The notes under the pieces: model-generated | Told to the model about the DNA's origin: nothing | Seen by the model: only the letters and a program-made list of their open reading frames with translations | The model's database searches: none | Translations under genes and position numbers: made by a program | Shown here: piece by piece, positions 1-9,029 of the stretch | How positions within the stretch are numbered: position 1 is the stretch's first letter | How the letters are laid out: every line of letters begins with the position of its first letter | Assembly: GCA_937911175.1 (NCBI GenBank) | Contig: CALDSE010000029.1 | Coordinates: forward strand, 1-64,000 | Direction of reading: 5' to 3' | Source: an uncultured Sediminibacterium sp. | GTDB lineage: Bacteria > Bacteroidota > Bacteroidia > Chitinophagales > Chitinophagaceae | Length of the DNA: 64,000 bases

Positions 1-2
1 TC

Positions 3-686
3 CCCGAAATGGATGCCAAACTAGATCCCGATTTTAAAAAATCTTTATATAAAAAAGAAGCGCCCGTTCGTAAAATAATATTTACCCCAAATCTAATGAG
101 GGCTTCCTTTGCTATTGCAGCCATGCTTATTTTATTCATAGGCCTGCAGTTGTTTAAATCAGAGCCAAACATATTAGAGTCAAATATAGTAGAGTCAGCT
201 TTAAAAGATAAAACAGCATTAGCGATTACCAATAATGCTTCTACTAATTTAAAGCAGATAGAGAATACAATATTGCCAAATGTGGTGAATGAGGCTGCTA
301 TCAGTAAGAAAATAAATAATATCAATATTGCCATAGCTAAATCTGCTACTAATCAGGCAAACTTTGAAGATCAAACCATAGCAACTAATAATATGAATAC
401 AAATATTGTTAGTAGATCTGAGGGGTTTAGCGAAGCTAATAGTGAAAATGATAGTCAAAATATAGTAGTAGCCAAATTCAATGAAGCTCAGATAAGTTCA
501 AGCTCTGTGGAAACAATGGCTATTGAAGAAGAAAAAACAATCCTTACTACTAATTATAAAGAAATTGATACAGAGGAAGAAGATAGAACCATTAATATTG
601 GCATGCTCGAAATTGACGCTGCTGCTTTCAGGGGTATTACCAGAAAATTTTCAGCTTTACTCAAAAGAAATAAAATAGAAAAATAA
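3..686 (+). CDS. Anti-sigma-factor-like single-pass membrane protein, 5' end probably outside window
   Basis: The frame is open to the left edge, so the ATG at 9 need not be the true start and the first residues may be missing. Counted from that ATG, the protein has a short basic cytoplasmic part (1-31), one hydrophobic segment (about 32-49) and a long, low-complexity Asn/Ser/Thr-rich outer part rich in N, I and E. The layout of cytoplasmic head, one membrane span and extracytoplasmic tail, with an outer-membrane protein gene 2 bases downstream, fits the anti-sigma position of Bacteroidota sigma/anti-sigma/OMP operons. That role is inferred from layout. I see no diagnostic domain. The C-terminal stretch (IDAAAFRGITRKFSALLKR) looks like a small amphipathic helix. 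Confidence 0.5.
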   Translation, partial: PEMDAKLDPDFKKSLYKKEAPVRKIIFTPNLMRASFAIAAMLILFIGLQLFKSEPNILESNIVESALKDKTALAITNNASTNLKQIENTILPNVVNEAAISKKINNINIAIAKSATNQANFEDQTIATNNMNTNIVSRSEGFSEANSENDSQNIVVAKFNEAQISSSSVETMAIEEEKTILTTNYKEIDTEEEDRTINIGMLEIDAAAFRGITRKFSALLKRNKIEK

Positions 687-688
687 AT

Positions 689-1801
689 ATGAAAAAAATA
701 ATCGCCCTACTAACACTAAGTTTATCAATCTTATTAAGCCTTCAAAGTTTTGCACAAAACGATAGTTCAAAAACCAGCCCTAGTATTCAATTACTAGCTG
801 ATAGTAGCTTCAGTGCAAATGATACTATTAAAATTGGCAATATGCTTATTATCAAAAAGCAAGGCGGCCGCAATAATGACTATGATAATAATAGTTACTA
901 TAGTGGAAGAAGAAATTGGAATAGTTATAATAATAAAAAAAGAAATAGGCTGTATGGTACCAGTTTAAATATCACCAATGGGAAAATAAGAAAAGATACT
1001 TTCTTGTCGGTGAATGATGACACTGTAAGACTAGGTAGATTAAATATTATTAAATCACAAGACAGTAACCATAAGAAAGACTGGGAATCAATGATAGAGG
1101 ATGGCGATTTTGATAATACCCGCATTAGCATTGAGCGTGCGCCTAAAAAATTAAAAAATGTAACTACTAATTGGTTCTCTTTTGATTTAGGCTATGCGAA
1201 TTATACAGACGAGTCGCCGCAAATGGCTTATTTAGCGATATACCCTCCTAGTAAGTACTGGGTGAATTCAGGTAGTTTAAAATTAGATAACAGAAAAGCT
1301 AGTAATTTTAATATTTGGATTGTACAACAAAAGTTAAATGTATACCAACATAAAATAAATTTAAAATATGGAGTGGGTTTTGAAATGTTCAATTTCAGAT
1401 TTGAACAACCGGTAAGTTTTAGAAATGAACCGGGCAAAACTCTGTACATGGACGATGTGAATTTTACAAAAAATAAATTATTCGTCAAATACTTAACAGT
1501 ACCCGTTCAATTAAACTTTCAACCCAGCCCCTATAGCCGTAAAGGTTTTTATGCAAGTATAGGTTTAAGTGCGGGTTATTTAGTTGATGCCAGAAACAAA
1601 CAAATAAGTCCTGAAAGAGGCAAGCAAAAATATGATGGCACTTTTGAATTAAATAATTTACGATTTGCGACCATTGGTGAATTAGGTATTGGTGGTATAA
1701 GATTATATGGCTCTTATGGTTCCATTAATTTATTTGATAAAAATCAAAGTCATTTTTCTTTCTTCCCTTATGCCCTTGGTTTAAGATTTAGCAATTTTTA
1801 A
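689..1801 (+). CDS. Outer-membrane beta-barrel protein with signal peptide
   Basis: The ATG lies 2 bases after the preceding stop, so the two genes are very probably co-transcribed. Residues 1-23 are a clear Sec signal ending SFAQ. After it comes a low-complexity region rich in N, Y, S and R (about 60-90). From about residue 155 alternating polar/aromatic strands appear (WFSFDLGYANY, KHKINLKYGVGFEMFNF, GFYASIGLSAGYLVDA), and the chain ends in a short strand closing with Phe (LGLRFSNF), the usual barrel-insertion end. In Bacteroidota, barrels of this PorT/OMP_b-brl type often follow an anti-sigma gene. No substrate can be named. A repeated motif, DTIKIGNMLIIKK and DTVRLGRLNIIKS, occurs near residues 45 and 110. 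Confidence 0.75.
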   Translation: MKKIIALLTLSLSILLSLQSFAQNDSSKTSPSIQLLADSSFSANDTIKIGNMLIIKKQGGRNNDYDNNSYYSGRRNWNSYNNKKRNRLYGTSLNITNGKIRKDTFLSVNDDTVRLGRLNIIKSQDSNHKKDWESMIEDGDFDNTRISIERAPKKLKNVTTNWFSFDLGYANYTDESPQMAYLAIYPPSKYWVNSGSLKLDNRKASNFNIWIVQQKLNVYQHKINLKYGVGFEMFNFRFEQPVSFRNEPGKTLYMDDVNFTKNKLFVKYLTVPVQLNFQPSPYSRKGFYASIGLSAGYLVDARNKQISPERGKQKYDGTFELNNLRFATIGELGIGGIRLYGSYGSINLFDKNQSHFSFFPYALGLRFSNF

Positions 1802-1854
1802 AATAGATCCTTACTAAAAAGTTTTTGATTTGGTTTTGTTGATTTTTGGTGAAA

Positions 1855-1886
1855 AAAAAGCCCCTCGATACATCGGGGGGCTTTTT
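1855..1886. terminator. Bidirectional intrinsic terminator
   Basis: A 14-bp stem (AAAAAGCCCCTCGA pairing with TCGGGGGGCTTTTT, one G-U pair) with a 4-base loop has A-runs on the left and T-runs on the right. It lies between the convergent outer-membrane gene and serS and can serve both. Confidence 0.9.
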
Positions 1887-1921
1887 AATTATATAAGTTA
1901 ATTATCTAGGTCTAATAAAGT

Positions 1922-3193
1922 TTATACTAAATTTTCTGCACCAAAATAAGGCTGTAATACCTTTGGAAGCGCAATACCCACTTCGGTTTGGTAGTTTTCT
2001 ACAATGGCTGCAAAAATTCTTGGAAGGGCCAATGAACTACCATTTAATGAATGCGCAAACTGAATTTTACCAGCTGCATCCTTGAAACGACATTTCATTC
2101 TATAGGTTTGGTAAGATTGGAAATTTGAAACACTACTTACTTCTAGCCATCTATCTTGAGCTGCACTATACACTTCAAAATCATAAGTAATGGCAGAAGC
2201 AAATCCCATATCACCTCCGCATAATCTTAAAATACGGTATTGTAAACCCAGGCTTACTAATAATTTTTCAACGTGCGCTACCATTTCATTTAATACTTCA
2301 TCGCTTTTATCAGGATGTACAATTTGTATAATTTCTACTTTCTCAAATTGATGTACTCTATTTAATCCACGCACGTCTTTTCCAAAACTTCCTGCCTCTC
2401 TCCTAAAGCAAGGAGAATAAGCGGTCATTTGTAATGGCAACTCTGTCTCTTTCAATACCACATCTCTATAAATATTAGTAACAGGTACTTCCGCTGTAGG
2501 AATTAAATAAAAATTATCTGCAGTGGCATGATACATCTGTCCTTCTTTGTCGGGTAGTTGCCCAGTCGCAAATGCAGAAGCTTCATTTACCATAAAAGGT
2601 GGCAAGTATTCTGTATAGCCCGCAGCAATATTAAAATCTAAAAAATATTGTACCAAGGCCCTTTGAAATTTTGCACCCTTACCAATATATAAAGGAAAAC
2701 CACTGCCTGTGATTTTAGAGCCCGTTTCAAAATCAACTAAATTGTATTTGCTAATTAAATCCCAATGCGCCTGAGCCCCTGCATATAGTGTAGGTGTTTC
2801 ACCGCCTTGCTTCACGAGTTCATTCTCTTCAGGTGTTTTTCCTTTGGGTACTAAGTCATGCGGTAGGTTAGGAAATTGAACAATGGTGTTTTGCAATTGT
2901 AATTCTACCTCGGCCATCTTTATTTTAAGTGGATCTAATTGTGTTTTTAAACCCGCTACTTCATTTTTTAAGTTTTCTGCCTGCTCTTTTTCACCCTTGG
3001 CCATTAGCCCCCCAATTTCTTTGGAAGCCGCATTCACCTTGGCCTGCATTTCATCAAAAGAAGCTTGTAATTGCTTTCTTTCATCATCCATGGCTATAAC
3101 GGTATCCACCAAATCCAAATTAGCGAAATGCTTAATAGCCAATTTCTGCTTAGCTATTTCTTTGTTTTGGCGTAAAAAACTCACTTGTAACAT
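1922..3193 (-). CDS. serS: Seryl-tRNA synthetase
   Basis: Charges tRNA-Ser with serine in the cytoplasm. The N-terminal third (about residues 20-100) is heptad-rich and forms the long antiparallel coiled-coil arm that contacts the tRNA. The class II catalytic core follows, with TAEVP at 233-237, motif 2 (CFRREAGSFGKDVRGLNR) and motif 3 (LNGSSLALPRIFAAIVENYQ) near the C-terminus. I start it at the ATG at 3193 (MLQVSFLR), because the family normally begins there. An upstream in-frame start at 3211 would add six unusual residues. At 423 residues it has the normal length. It has a strong terminator behind it and its own promoter region. Confidence 0.97.
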   Translation of the reverse strand: MLQVSFLRQNKEIAKQKLAIKHFANLDLVDTVIAMDDERKQLQASFDEMQAKVNAASKEIGGLMAKGEKEQAENLKNEVAGLKTQLDPLKIKMAEVELQLQNTIVQFPNLPHDLVPKGKTPEENELVKQGGETPTLYAGAQAHWDLISKYNLVDFETGSKITGSGFPLYIGKGAKFQRALVQYFLDFNIAAGYTEYLPPFMVNEASAFATGQLPDKEGQMYHATADNFYLIPTAEVPVTNIYRDVVLKETELPLQMTAYSPCFRREAGSFGKDVRGLNRVHQFEKVEIIQIVHPDKSDEVLNEMVAHVEKLLVSLGLQYRILRLCGGDMGFASAITYDFEVYSAAQDRWLEVSSVSNFQSYQTYRMKCRFKDAAGKIQFAHSLNGSSLALPRIFAAIVENYQTEVGIALPKVLQPYFGAENLV

Positions 3194-3225
3194 CGGGTCA
3201 AATTTTAGCAAAGATAATCAAAGCA

Positions 3226-3256
3226 TTGTACTACGCCTAGATATCCCCTACCTTTG
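3226..3256 (+). promoter_or_regulatory. Bacteroidota-type promoter for the 3279 gene
   Basis: TTG at 3226-3228 is followed after 20 bases by TACCTTTG (3249-3256), matching the Bacteroidota vegetative consensus TTTG / TAnnTTTG. It sits 22 bases before the next ATG, in the divergent gap with serS. Confidence 0.6.
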
Positions 3257-3278
3257 CCTCATAAATTGAAAATGAGCT

Positions 3279-3626
3279 ATGGCCTCCATAAATGACGACT
3301 TTCAGACCAGGTGGTGGGATTTAGAGAAAAGACTGATGGACCGCTTCGGTAAAAAACCCGATGTTGAATCTATATTATTCCTCATTGGGCTTCAAGAAAC
3401 GGGCTTTTTAGTAGAAAAGATAAGTAAGGAACAGAAGCAGGACCTCATGCATGTGGCTATCTGCAAGATCCTTTCTAGCAGTGGTTATTATATACTAGAA
3501 GGCCTAGACGAAGAGGGCTGGCCGCATTTTAAGCAATTAAAGGGCCTGCCTACAATGGACCTAATAGAACAGGAAGGATTTTTAAAAGACCATATTTTAC
3601 TCTATTTTGATAACAATAGCTTCTAG
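3279..3626 (+). CDS. Conserved hypothetical protein, 115 aa
   Basis: A small soluble protein with no signal or membrane segment. It begins with an acidic/aromatic helix (DDFQTRWWDLEKRLMDRFGKKPDVESILFLIGLQE) and has a second helical part and an acidic C-terminus. I recognise this type as a conserved Bacteroidota protein of unknown role, found near serS and gcvH, but I cannot name a family. It has its own promoter-like element just upstream and is followed after about 55 bases by gcvH. Composition matches its neighbours. Confidence 0.7.
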   Translation: MASINDDFQTRWWDLEKRLMDRFGKKPDVESILFLIGLQETGFLVEKISKEQKQDLMHVAICKILSSSGYYILEGLDEEGWPHFKQLKGLPTMDLIEQEGFLKDHILLYFDNNSF

Positions 3627-3680
3627 CTCATTGGTTTTTTAGTGTTTTTTATGAATCTTTGCAACAATAAAAAATAAACT

Positions 3681-4058
3681 ATGCAATTCCCAGCCGACTT
3701 ACGTTACACAAAGGACCACGAATGGATTAAATTAGAAGGCAATACTGCCACTATTGGTATTACCGATTTCGCTCAAGGCGAACTAGGGGATATTGTATAC
3801 ATTGATATTAATACTGTAGGAAAAATGCTTTCCGCTGAAGCCGTATTCGGAACAGTAGAAGCCGTAAAAACAGTAAGTGATTTATTTTTACCAGTGTCGG
3901 GTACTATCTTAGAAGTAAACCCTGCTTTAACTGCACAACCTGAATTAGTGAATACCGATCCTTATGGTGCAGGTTGGATGGTGAAAGTAACTGTTGTTAA
4001 TGTAGCTGATGTAGAAGCTTTATTAACCAGCGAGGCCTATAGTCAGTTGGTTCATTAA
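3681..4058 (+). CDS. gcvH: Glycine cleavage system H protein
   Basis: The lipoyl-carrying shuttle of the glycine cleavage complex, moving the aminomethyl group between the P, T and L proteins in the cytoplasm. The signature around the lipoylated lysine is intact: [18 protein letters not shown] with Lys63. The N-terminal YTKDHEWIK and the GDIVYIDI strand are typical. At 125 residues it is full length. No gcvP or gcvT is nearby, so the system is dispersed, as is usual in this phylum. The VanZ-like gene follows after 6 bases, suggesting co-transcription. Confidence 0.97.
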   Translation: MQFPADLRYTKDHEWIKLEGNTATIGITDFAQGELGDIVYIDINTVGKMLSAEAVFGTVEAVKTVSDLFLPVSGTILEVNPALTAQPELVNTDPYGAGWMVKVTVVNVADVEALLTSEAYSQLVH

Positions 4059-4064
4059 TCCATT

Positions 4065-4481
4065 ATGACAAATTCATTTAAAACTTTCGTTTGGGTCATT
4101 TTTGAATTTGTACTCATATTTATTTTATTAAGTATGCCTGGAAGTGATATTCAAGGTACAAGTTGGATATCAATAATATTGCATTTGCCTTTTGCCGATA
4201 AAATAATTCATATGGGGCTTTTTGGAAGTTTAGCCTTATCACTATTTTCACATTTAGAACAGTATTCAAATATTTCTTTTAGGTCAACAAGAACAAAGGC
4301 ATTGTCATTAATACTTTGTATTGTATTTGGAATCGGCATGGAATTTTACCAAAAATATTTTGTGCCCTCTAGAGGTTTTGAAGTAGGAGATATGTTAGCA
4401 GATGCCATGGGAGCCTTACTAGCACTACCTTTTTTTAATATGGTGAAACATTATATACAACCAAAACTGAAGTCAATATAA
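4065..4481 (+). CDS. VanZ-like integral membrane protein
   Basis: A 138-residue protein with four hydrophobic segments (about 7-26, 45-63, 82-101, 114-128). It shows the VanZ-family pattern: an N-terminal SMPGSD, the KIIHMGLFG helix (Lys-x-x-His) and the late RGFEVGDMLADAMGALLA. Members include the teicoplanin-resistance protein VanZ, but most have no known function and resistance should not be inferred. It follows gcvH by 6 bases and abuts the MarR gene, forming a compact operon. The gcvH-VanZ pairing is familiar in Bacteroidota. Confidence 0.85.
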   Translation: MTNSFKTFVWVIFEFVLIFILLSMPGSDIQGTSWISIILHLPFADKIIHMGLFGSLALSLFSHLEQYSNISFRSTRTKALSLILCIVFGIGMEFYQKYFVPSRGFEVGDMLADAMGALLALPFFNMVKHYIQPKLKSI

Positions 4482-4943
4482 ATGGGTATTGAAAAAGACA
4501 TACAACAAACGAATTTCAGAAATGAATTTCAAAAAATGAGTATCAATATCATTTATACCGCGAATTGGTTAAATGAAAAGATGGGCCAAATTTTGTCTAC
4601 AGAAGATATTACCCAACAACAATATAATATTTTAAGAATTTTGCGTGGTAGCGAATGTCCATTGAGTACTTTAAAAATTAGAGAGCGCATGTTAGATAAA
4701 ATGAGCGATACCAGTAGAATTGTAGACCGCTTAATTGTAAAGGGCCTAGTAGAAAAAACGGCCTGCATAAAAGATAAAAGACTGGTAGATATTACTGTTA
4801 CTAAAAAAGGACTCCAATTATTAGAAAAATTAGATGCTCTAAATGAGCAAATCGACTCCATCTTAAATGGCGTGAGTGAAAAAGAGGCTCATACAATAAA
4901 TCAAATTTTAGATAAGCTTAGAGAAGATAGCAATACTATATAA
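4482..4943 (+). CDS. MarR-family transcriptional regulator
   Basis: A winged-helix DNA-binding protein of 153 residues, the usual length. The core pattern is LTTEDITQQQYNILRILRG-like, then SDTSRIVDRLIVKGLVEK (recognition helix and wing entry) and KDKRLVDITVTKKGLQLLEKLD (wing and dimer helix). Its ATG immediately follows the VanZ stop (0-base gap), so translation may be coupled. MarR proteins usually repress in the absence of a ligand. Neither target nor ligand can be read here. The following GHL10 gene starts 15 bases later and could belong to the same transcript. Confidence 0.9.
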   Translation: MGIEKDIQQTNFRNEFQKMSINIIYTANWLNEKMGQILSTEDITQQQYNILRILRGSECPLSTLKIRERMLDKMSDTSRIVDRLIVKGLVEKTACIKDKRLVDITVTKKGLQLLEKLDALNEQIDSILNGVSEKEAHTINQILDKLREDSNTI

Positions 4944-4958
4944 ATTAAATTTTTACCG

Positions 4959-6425
4959 ATGCGTTTATTCATGAGTATCCTATTTATAGGATTTTTTCTT
5001 TTTACAAAAGCACAACCCGCTTTTAACGATAAAAATGTTTTTGAATTTAGAGGCGTATGGATAGCTACTGTTGAAAATATAGACTGGCCTAGTAAAAGAG
5101 GTTTATCCAATCAAACACAGAAAGAAGAATTTATTACACTACTAGATAGGCATCAAAAAAATGGCATGAACGCTATTATTATGCAAGTGCGTCCTGCTGG
5201 TGATGCGTTTTATCCCTCTACCTTAGAGCCTTGGAGCGAATACCTGATGGGCACGCAGGGCTTGCCTCCTAGCCCCTTTTATGATCCCTTAGCATTCATG
5301 ATTAACGAAACGCATAAAAGAGGAATGGAATTTCATGCCTGGATTAATCCTTACCGCGCCGTATTCAATGTAAAAAAATCAAGCGTAGCGCCCAGTCATA
5401 TTTCTAAACTACATCCTGAATGGTTTTTAACCTATGGAGATAAAAAATATTTTAACCCTGGTCTTCCACAAGTATGGCAACACACCAACCGAATTGTAAG
5501 AGACTTAGTAAGCAGGTATGATATTGACGCCATTCATATGGATGATTATTTTTATCCCTACCGTATTGCAGGTAAAGAATTTCCGGATGAAAAAACCTAT
5601 CAACAAAATAAAAGAGGCTTGTCCAAAGAGGATTGGAGAAGAAGTAATTGCGATACCATTGTCAAACAATTATATGCAAGTATTCACCAAACAAAACCAG
5701 GCGTACAGTTTGGTATTAGCCCCTTTGGAATTTGGCGTAATAAATCAAAAGATCCAAGAGGCAGTAACACCAAGGGAGGTCAAACCAATTACGACGACTT
5801 ATACGCCGATATATTATTATGGTTAGAAAAAGGTTGGGTAGATTATATAGCCCCACAAATTTATTGGGAGCATGGGCACCCACTTGCCAATTACGATACT
5901 ATTATTGATTGGTGGGACCAAAACAGTTATGGAAAAAATTTATACATAGGTCATGGTATCTATAAAGCAGGTAGCAATACTGCTTGGAAAGATAAAAATG
6001 AACTGCCTTATCAAATTAAAAGAGTGCGCGGTTTAAAAAACACAAGCGGTAGTGCTTATTATAGTAGTACTAGTTTTAAAAATAATATAAATAATTGGAA
6101 CGATAGCTTACAACAAAACTATTATCAAAAACCCGCCTTAGTGCCTTCTATGCCTTGGCTCGTGCAATATAAAGTAGAAGCGCCTATTGTAAATAAGCAA
6201 ACTACGAGCAGTTATCAAATTCAAGTGAAATTAGTGAGCAGTATAAAACAATACGCAGTGTTAGAAAGTACAAATAATCAATTTTCGGTAGCTGCAATTC
6301 TAATGCCCAATACTAAAATAATTAATTTAAACAATTTAGGCATTCAGAAAAAAACCAACACGCAGTACTGGCTAGTAGCGATAGGAAAGCAAAATCAATT
6401 AAGTAGTTTAGTGGCGCTTAACTAA
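4959..6425 (+). CDS. Secreted glycoside hydrolase-like protein (GHL10/DUF187, YngK-like)
   Basis: A signal peptide (1-19, ending TKAQ) leads into a TIM-barrel domain with the GHL10 hallmarks: FRGVWIATVENIDWPS at the first strand, MQVRPAGDAFYPS, the EFHAWINPYRA strand and AIHMDDYFYPY (Asp195/Asp196) at the catalytic end, then QIYWEHGHP. The last ~100 residues form a separate beta-rich domain (Ig/fibronectin-like). Family members act on cell-wall or extracellular glycans, but few have been tested and the substrate is unknown. The stop overlaps the convergent kup stop by 4 bases. The protein is probably periplasmic. Confidence 0.85.
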   Translation: MRLFMSILFIGFFLFTKAQPAFNDKNVFEFRGVWIATVENIDWPSKRGLSNQTQKEEFITLLDRHQKNGMNAIIMQVRPAGDAFYPSTLEPWSEYLMGTQGLPPSPFYDPLAFMINETHKRGMEFHAWINPYRAVFNVKKSSVAPSHISKLHPEWFLTYGDKKYFNPGLPQVWQHTNRIVRDLVSRYDIDAIHMDDYFYPYRIAGKEFPDEKTYQQNKRGLSKEDWRRSNCDTIVKQLYASIHQTKPGVQFGISPFGIWRNKSKDPRGSNTKGGQTNYDDLYADILLWLEKGWVDYIAPQIYWEHGHPLANYDTIIDWWDQNSYGKNLYIGHGIYKAGSNTAWKDKNELPYQIKRVRGLKNTSGSAYYSSTSFKNNINNWNDSLQQNYYQKPALVPSMPWLVQYKVEAPIVNKQTTSSYQIQVKLVSSIKQYAVLESTNNQFSVAAILMPNTKIINLNNLGIQKKTNTQYWLVAIGKQNQLSSLVALN

Positions 6426-8395
6426 TCGTAAACTCGCTTTAATAAAGACTGCTCATTGGCTTTAATGATTAATGGAACATGTTCCACTACCGTCATATCA
6501 TTGTCTAGTCCAAAGGCTTTTTGATCGCTTTGTGATAATTGCTTGATATTGAAGTATACATCCATGATAAAGTCTTCTCTAATAGACAATTCATTTTCAA
6601 TAGAGAAGAAACTTTCTATAATAACATAAGTAATATCGGTGTGGAAGTCCTTTCTTTTTAAAGATTCATATTTGCTATACACACCTAACTCTTGAGATTC
6701 ATTTAATTCTTGCATTACTTTTTTAAAGCACAAATTCACGCGGGGTTGAATTCTGAAGCCTAATTTAAAATCGACACGCATTACTTTGTCATCCACTAAC
6801 TCACGAATTGAATATTCCATTCCGTAAGGAGAATCGGTTCTGTCAATATGTAAGAACCAGTAAATATCGGCACGTTTTGGTTTTCTATTTAAAATAGAAT
6901 CAATGATGCGGTGTTCAATTTCACGGTAGTTATTGGCCTTGGTCAAATACACTAAGTGGGTAGCATATTTAGGCATATCCTTATCAGCACTCAATTCAGA
7001 AAGGGGTTCTAAGTAATCTTTCAACTTTACAAAGTCCAAATAACGATTGGTAATTTTTCTAGCTCTATGCCAAATTAACATTATAAAAATGATACTGAAT
7101 GAAAAGCCTAAAGTGATATAAGCATGTTTAATTTTAATAACATTCGCTAAAAAAAAGGAAATCTCTACTGTACTAAAAATTAATATAACTATAGCCACCA
7201 GCGTTTGATTCCACCTTCTAACATTCAATAAGTAAAAATTTATTAAAACCGTGGTCATCATCATAGTTAAAATAACCGAAAAGCCATAAGCGTTTAGCAT
7301 ACTTTCACTATCTCTAAAAAAGAATAGCATCGAAATACATCCAAACCATAATAATAAATTAAAACTTGGAATATAAATTTGTCCTTTTTGATCCGTTGGA
7401 AATTTTACAGTCACCCTTGGCCAAAAGTTCATACTAATGGCTTCATTAATTAAAGCAAACGAGCCACTAATTAAAGCCTGGCTCGCAATAATGGTTGCAA
7501 AAGTGGCAATACCAATACCAATTAATAAAAACCAATGCGGCATTAATTCATAAAAAGGATTCATTTCACCAATGGTCTGACCCATATGCTGCATTAGCCA
7601 TACACCCTGCCCCATATAACTAAATACCAAGGCAATCTTTACAAAAATCCAACTGACTTGAATATTAATACGCCCACAATGTCCTAGATCGCTATATAAA
7701 GCCTCGGCTCCAGTAGTACATAAGAACACAGCGCCTAATAACCAAAAGCCTTGCGGATAATTCGCAAGTAAGTCATAAGCATAATAAGGATTCAGTGATT
7801 TTAAAATTTCTATATTACCTAAAACAGGAATAAGGCCAAGAATTAAAATCATCGAAAACCAAATTAACATGATAGGTCCAAAAGCAAAACCAACAATCTT
7901 GGTGCCAAATCTTTGAAAGAAAAATAAAAGTGAGATAATACCAAAAACAATACCTACCGTCAAATTATTACCAGGTACAAAAATGGTTTCGAGCCCTTTT
8001 ACATCTTTTAAAGCTTCAATAGCAGATGAAACAGAAAGAGGGGGTGTGATCATACCCTCTGCTAATAATAACGCAGCGCCAAATATGGCAGGAATATAAA
8101 TCCATTTTACATAACGACGAATTAAAGCAAACAAAGAAAAAATTCCACCCTCACCACGGTTGTCTGCGCGAAGCGTTAATAATACATATTTAAAAGTAGT
8201 TTGCAAAGTGAGTGTCCAAAAAACACAAGAAATAGCACCATACACTAACTGCTCAGTAATGATTTTATTGTGGACGATGGTTTTAAATACATACAATGGG
8301 GAGGTTCCAATATCACCATAAATAATGCCGAGTGTTACGATTAAACCTGCAACAGAAAGTTTGTGTGCATGTTGCCCGCCAGATGATTGTACCAT
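6422..8395 (-). CDS. kup: Kup-family potassium uptake permease
   Basis: Low-affinity K+/H+ symporter of the inner membrane, 657 residues, about the normal length. The first membrane span carries the family signature GDIGTSPLYV (27-36), followed by about eleven further hydrophobic segments up to roughly residue 440. The remainder is the soluble C-terminal cytoplasmic domain (from about DYLEPLSELSADKDMPKYATHLVYLTKA onward). Conserved ADNRGEGGIFSL and GSGFALINEA-like segments (here GSFALINEA) are present. It is a single-gene unit convergent with the GHL10 gene. Confidence 0.96.
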   Translation of the reverse strand: MVQSSGGQHAHKLSVAGLIVTLGIIYGDIGTSPLYVFKTIVHNKIITEQLVYGAISCVFWTLTLQTTFKYVLLTLRADNRGEGGIFSLFALIRRYVKWIYIPAIFGAALLLAEGMITPPLSVSSAIEALKDVKGLETIFVPGNNLTVGIVFGIISLLFFFQRFGTKIVGFAFGPIMLIWFSMILILGLIPVLGNIEILKSLNPYYAYDLLANYPQGFWLLGAVFLCTTGAEALYSDLGHCGRINIQVSWIFVKIALVFSYMGQGVWLMQHMGQTIGEMNPFYELMPHWFLLIGIGIATFATIIASQALISGSFALINEAISMNFWPRVTVKFPTDQKGQIYIPSFNLLLWFGCISMLFFFRDSESMLNAYGFSVILTMMMTTVLINFYLLNVRRWNQTLVAIVILIFSTVEISFFLANVIKIKHAYITLGFSFSIIFIMLIWHRARKITNRYLDFVKLKDYLEPLSELSADKDMPKYATHLVYLTKANNYREIEHRIIDSILNRKPKRADIYWFLHIDRTDSPYGMEYSIRELVDDKVMRVDFKLGFRIQPRVNLCFKKVMQELNESQELGVYSKYESLKRKDFHTDITYVIIESFFSIENELSIREDFIMDVYFNIKQLSQSDQKAFGLDNDMTVVEHVPLIIKANEQSLLKRVYD

Positions 8396-8489
8396 GGATT
8401 GGAGTAAATTGAGGACAAAGTTTATAAAAATAATATTTAGAAACAGCCAATTAGGCTAAGTATTTTAGAAATACCCCCAACTATTTTTA

Positions 8490-8963
8490 CTAAGGCTTGT
8501 AAGTACCCCATTTTGCTTCCACTGCTTTGAAGCGAAAATCAAAAATTCCTTCTAGCTGCTTTTTAACCAAAATGACCTGGGCGATATCCCCTAAAAAGCC
8601 CAAAGGAATTTTATAATGCACAATATCTTCCATTTTCACACCCCCTTTTACCTCGGTAAAATGGTGCTGATGGTGCCACATCGTATAAGGACCAAAGCGC
8701 TGTTCGTCTACAAAATAGGCGCCTTCCTTTACATGGGTAATTTCTGTCATCCAATAAAGGGGTATACCTAATAGAGGCTTGACCGTGTATTCTATAATTT
8801 GACCAGGGTACATTTTAGCACCATGGTGCTTACTAATAATATTAAAGCCCATTTTTTCAGGGGTAATCTTAGCAAGATTGGCTGGGCTACTAAAAAAATC
8901 CCAGGCTTCTTGAAGGGAAATAGGAATAAACTGCTCGGTATGGAGGCTATATACTTTTGACAT
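8490..8963 (-). CDS. SRPBCC-superfamily ligand-binding protein
   Basis: A 157-residue START/Bet-v1-like fold. The N-terminal strand is SLHTEQFIPISLQEAWDFFSSPANLAKITP, the standard opening of the polyketide-cyclase/CoQ-binding branch. Later come WMTEITHVKEGAYFVDEQ, GPYTMWHHQHHF and a C-terminal helix. No signal or membrane segment. Family members bind hydrophobic ligands or act as cyclases. Here no catalytic role can be assigned. It stands alone, divergent from the helicase gene, with a gap of 66 bases. Confidence 0.8.
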   Translation of the reverse strand: MSKVYSLHTEQFIPISLQEAWDFFSSPANLAKITPEKMGFNIISKHHGAKMYPGQIIEYTVKPLLGIPLYWMTEITHVKEGAYFVDEQRFGPYTMWHHQHHFTEVKGGVKMEDIVHYKIPLGFLGDIAQVILVKKQLEGIFDFRFKAVEAKWGTYKP

Positions 8964-9029
8964 ACTATAAGAACAACTAAGTCTTGTTTTTGTTGTAATA
9001 ATTCACCCTAAAGCCATTAATTTTATCCT

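Noticed and set aside
4065-4481. Glycopeptide resistance suggested by VanZ-like protein
   Set aside because: The family is broad and no other van gene is present. This is a core-genome neighbour of gcvH.
5518-5826. 102-residue frame overlapping the GHL10 gene
   Set aside because: It is an alternative-frame shadow fully inside a well-supported gene.
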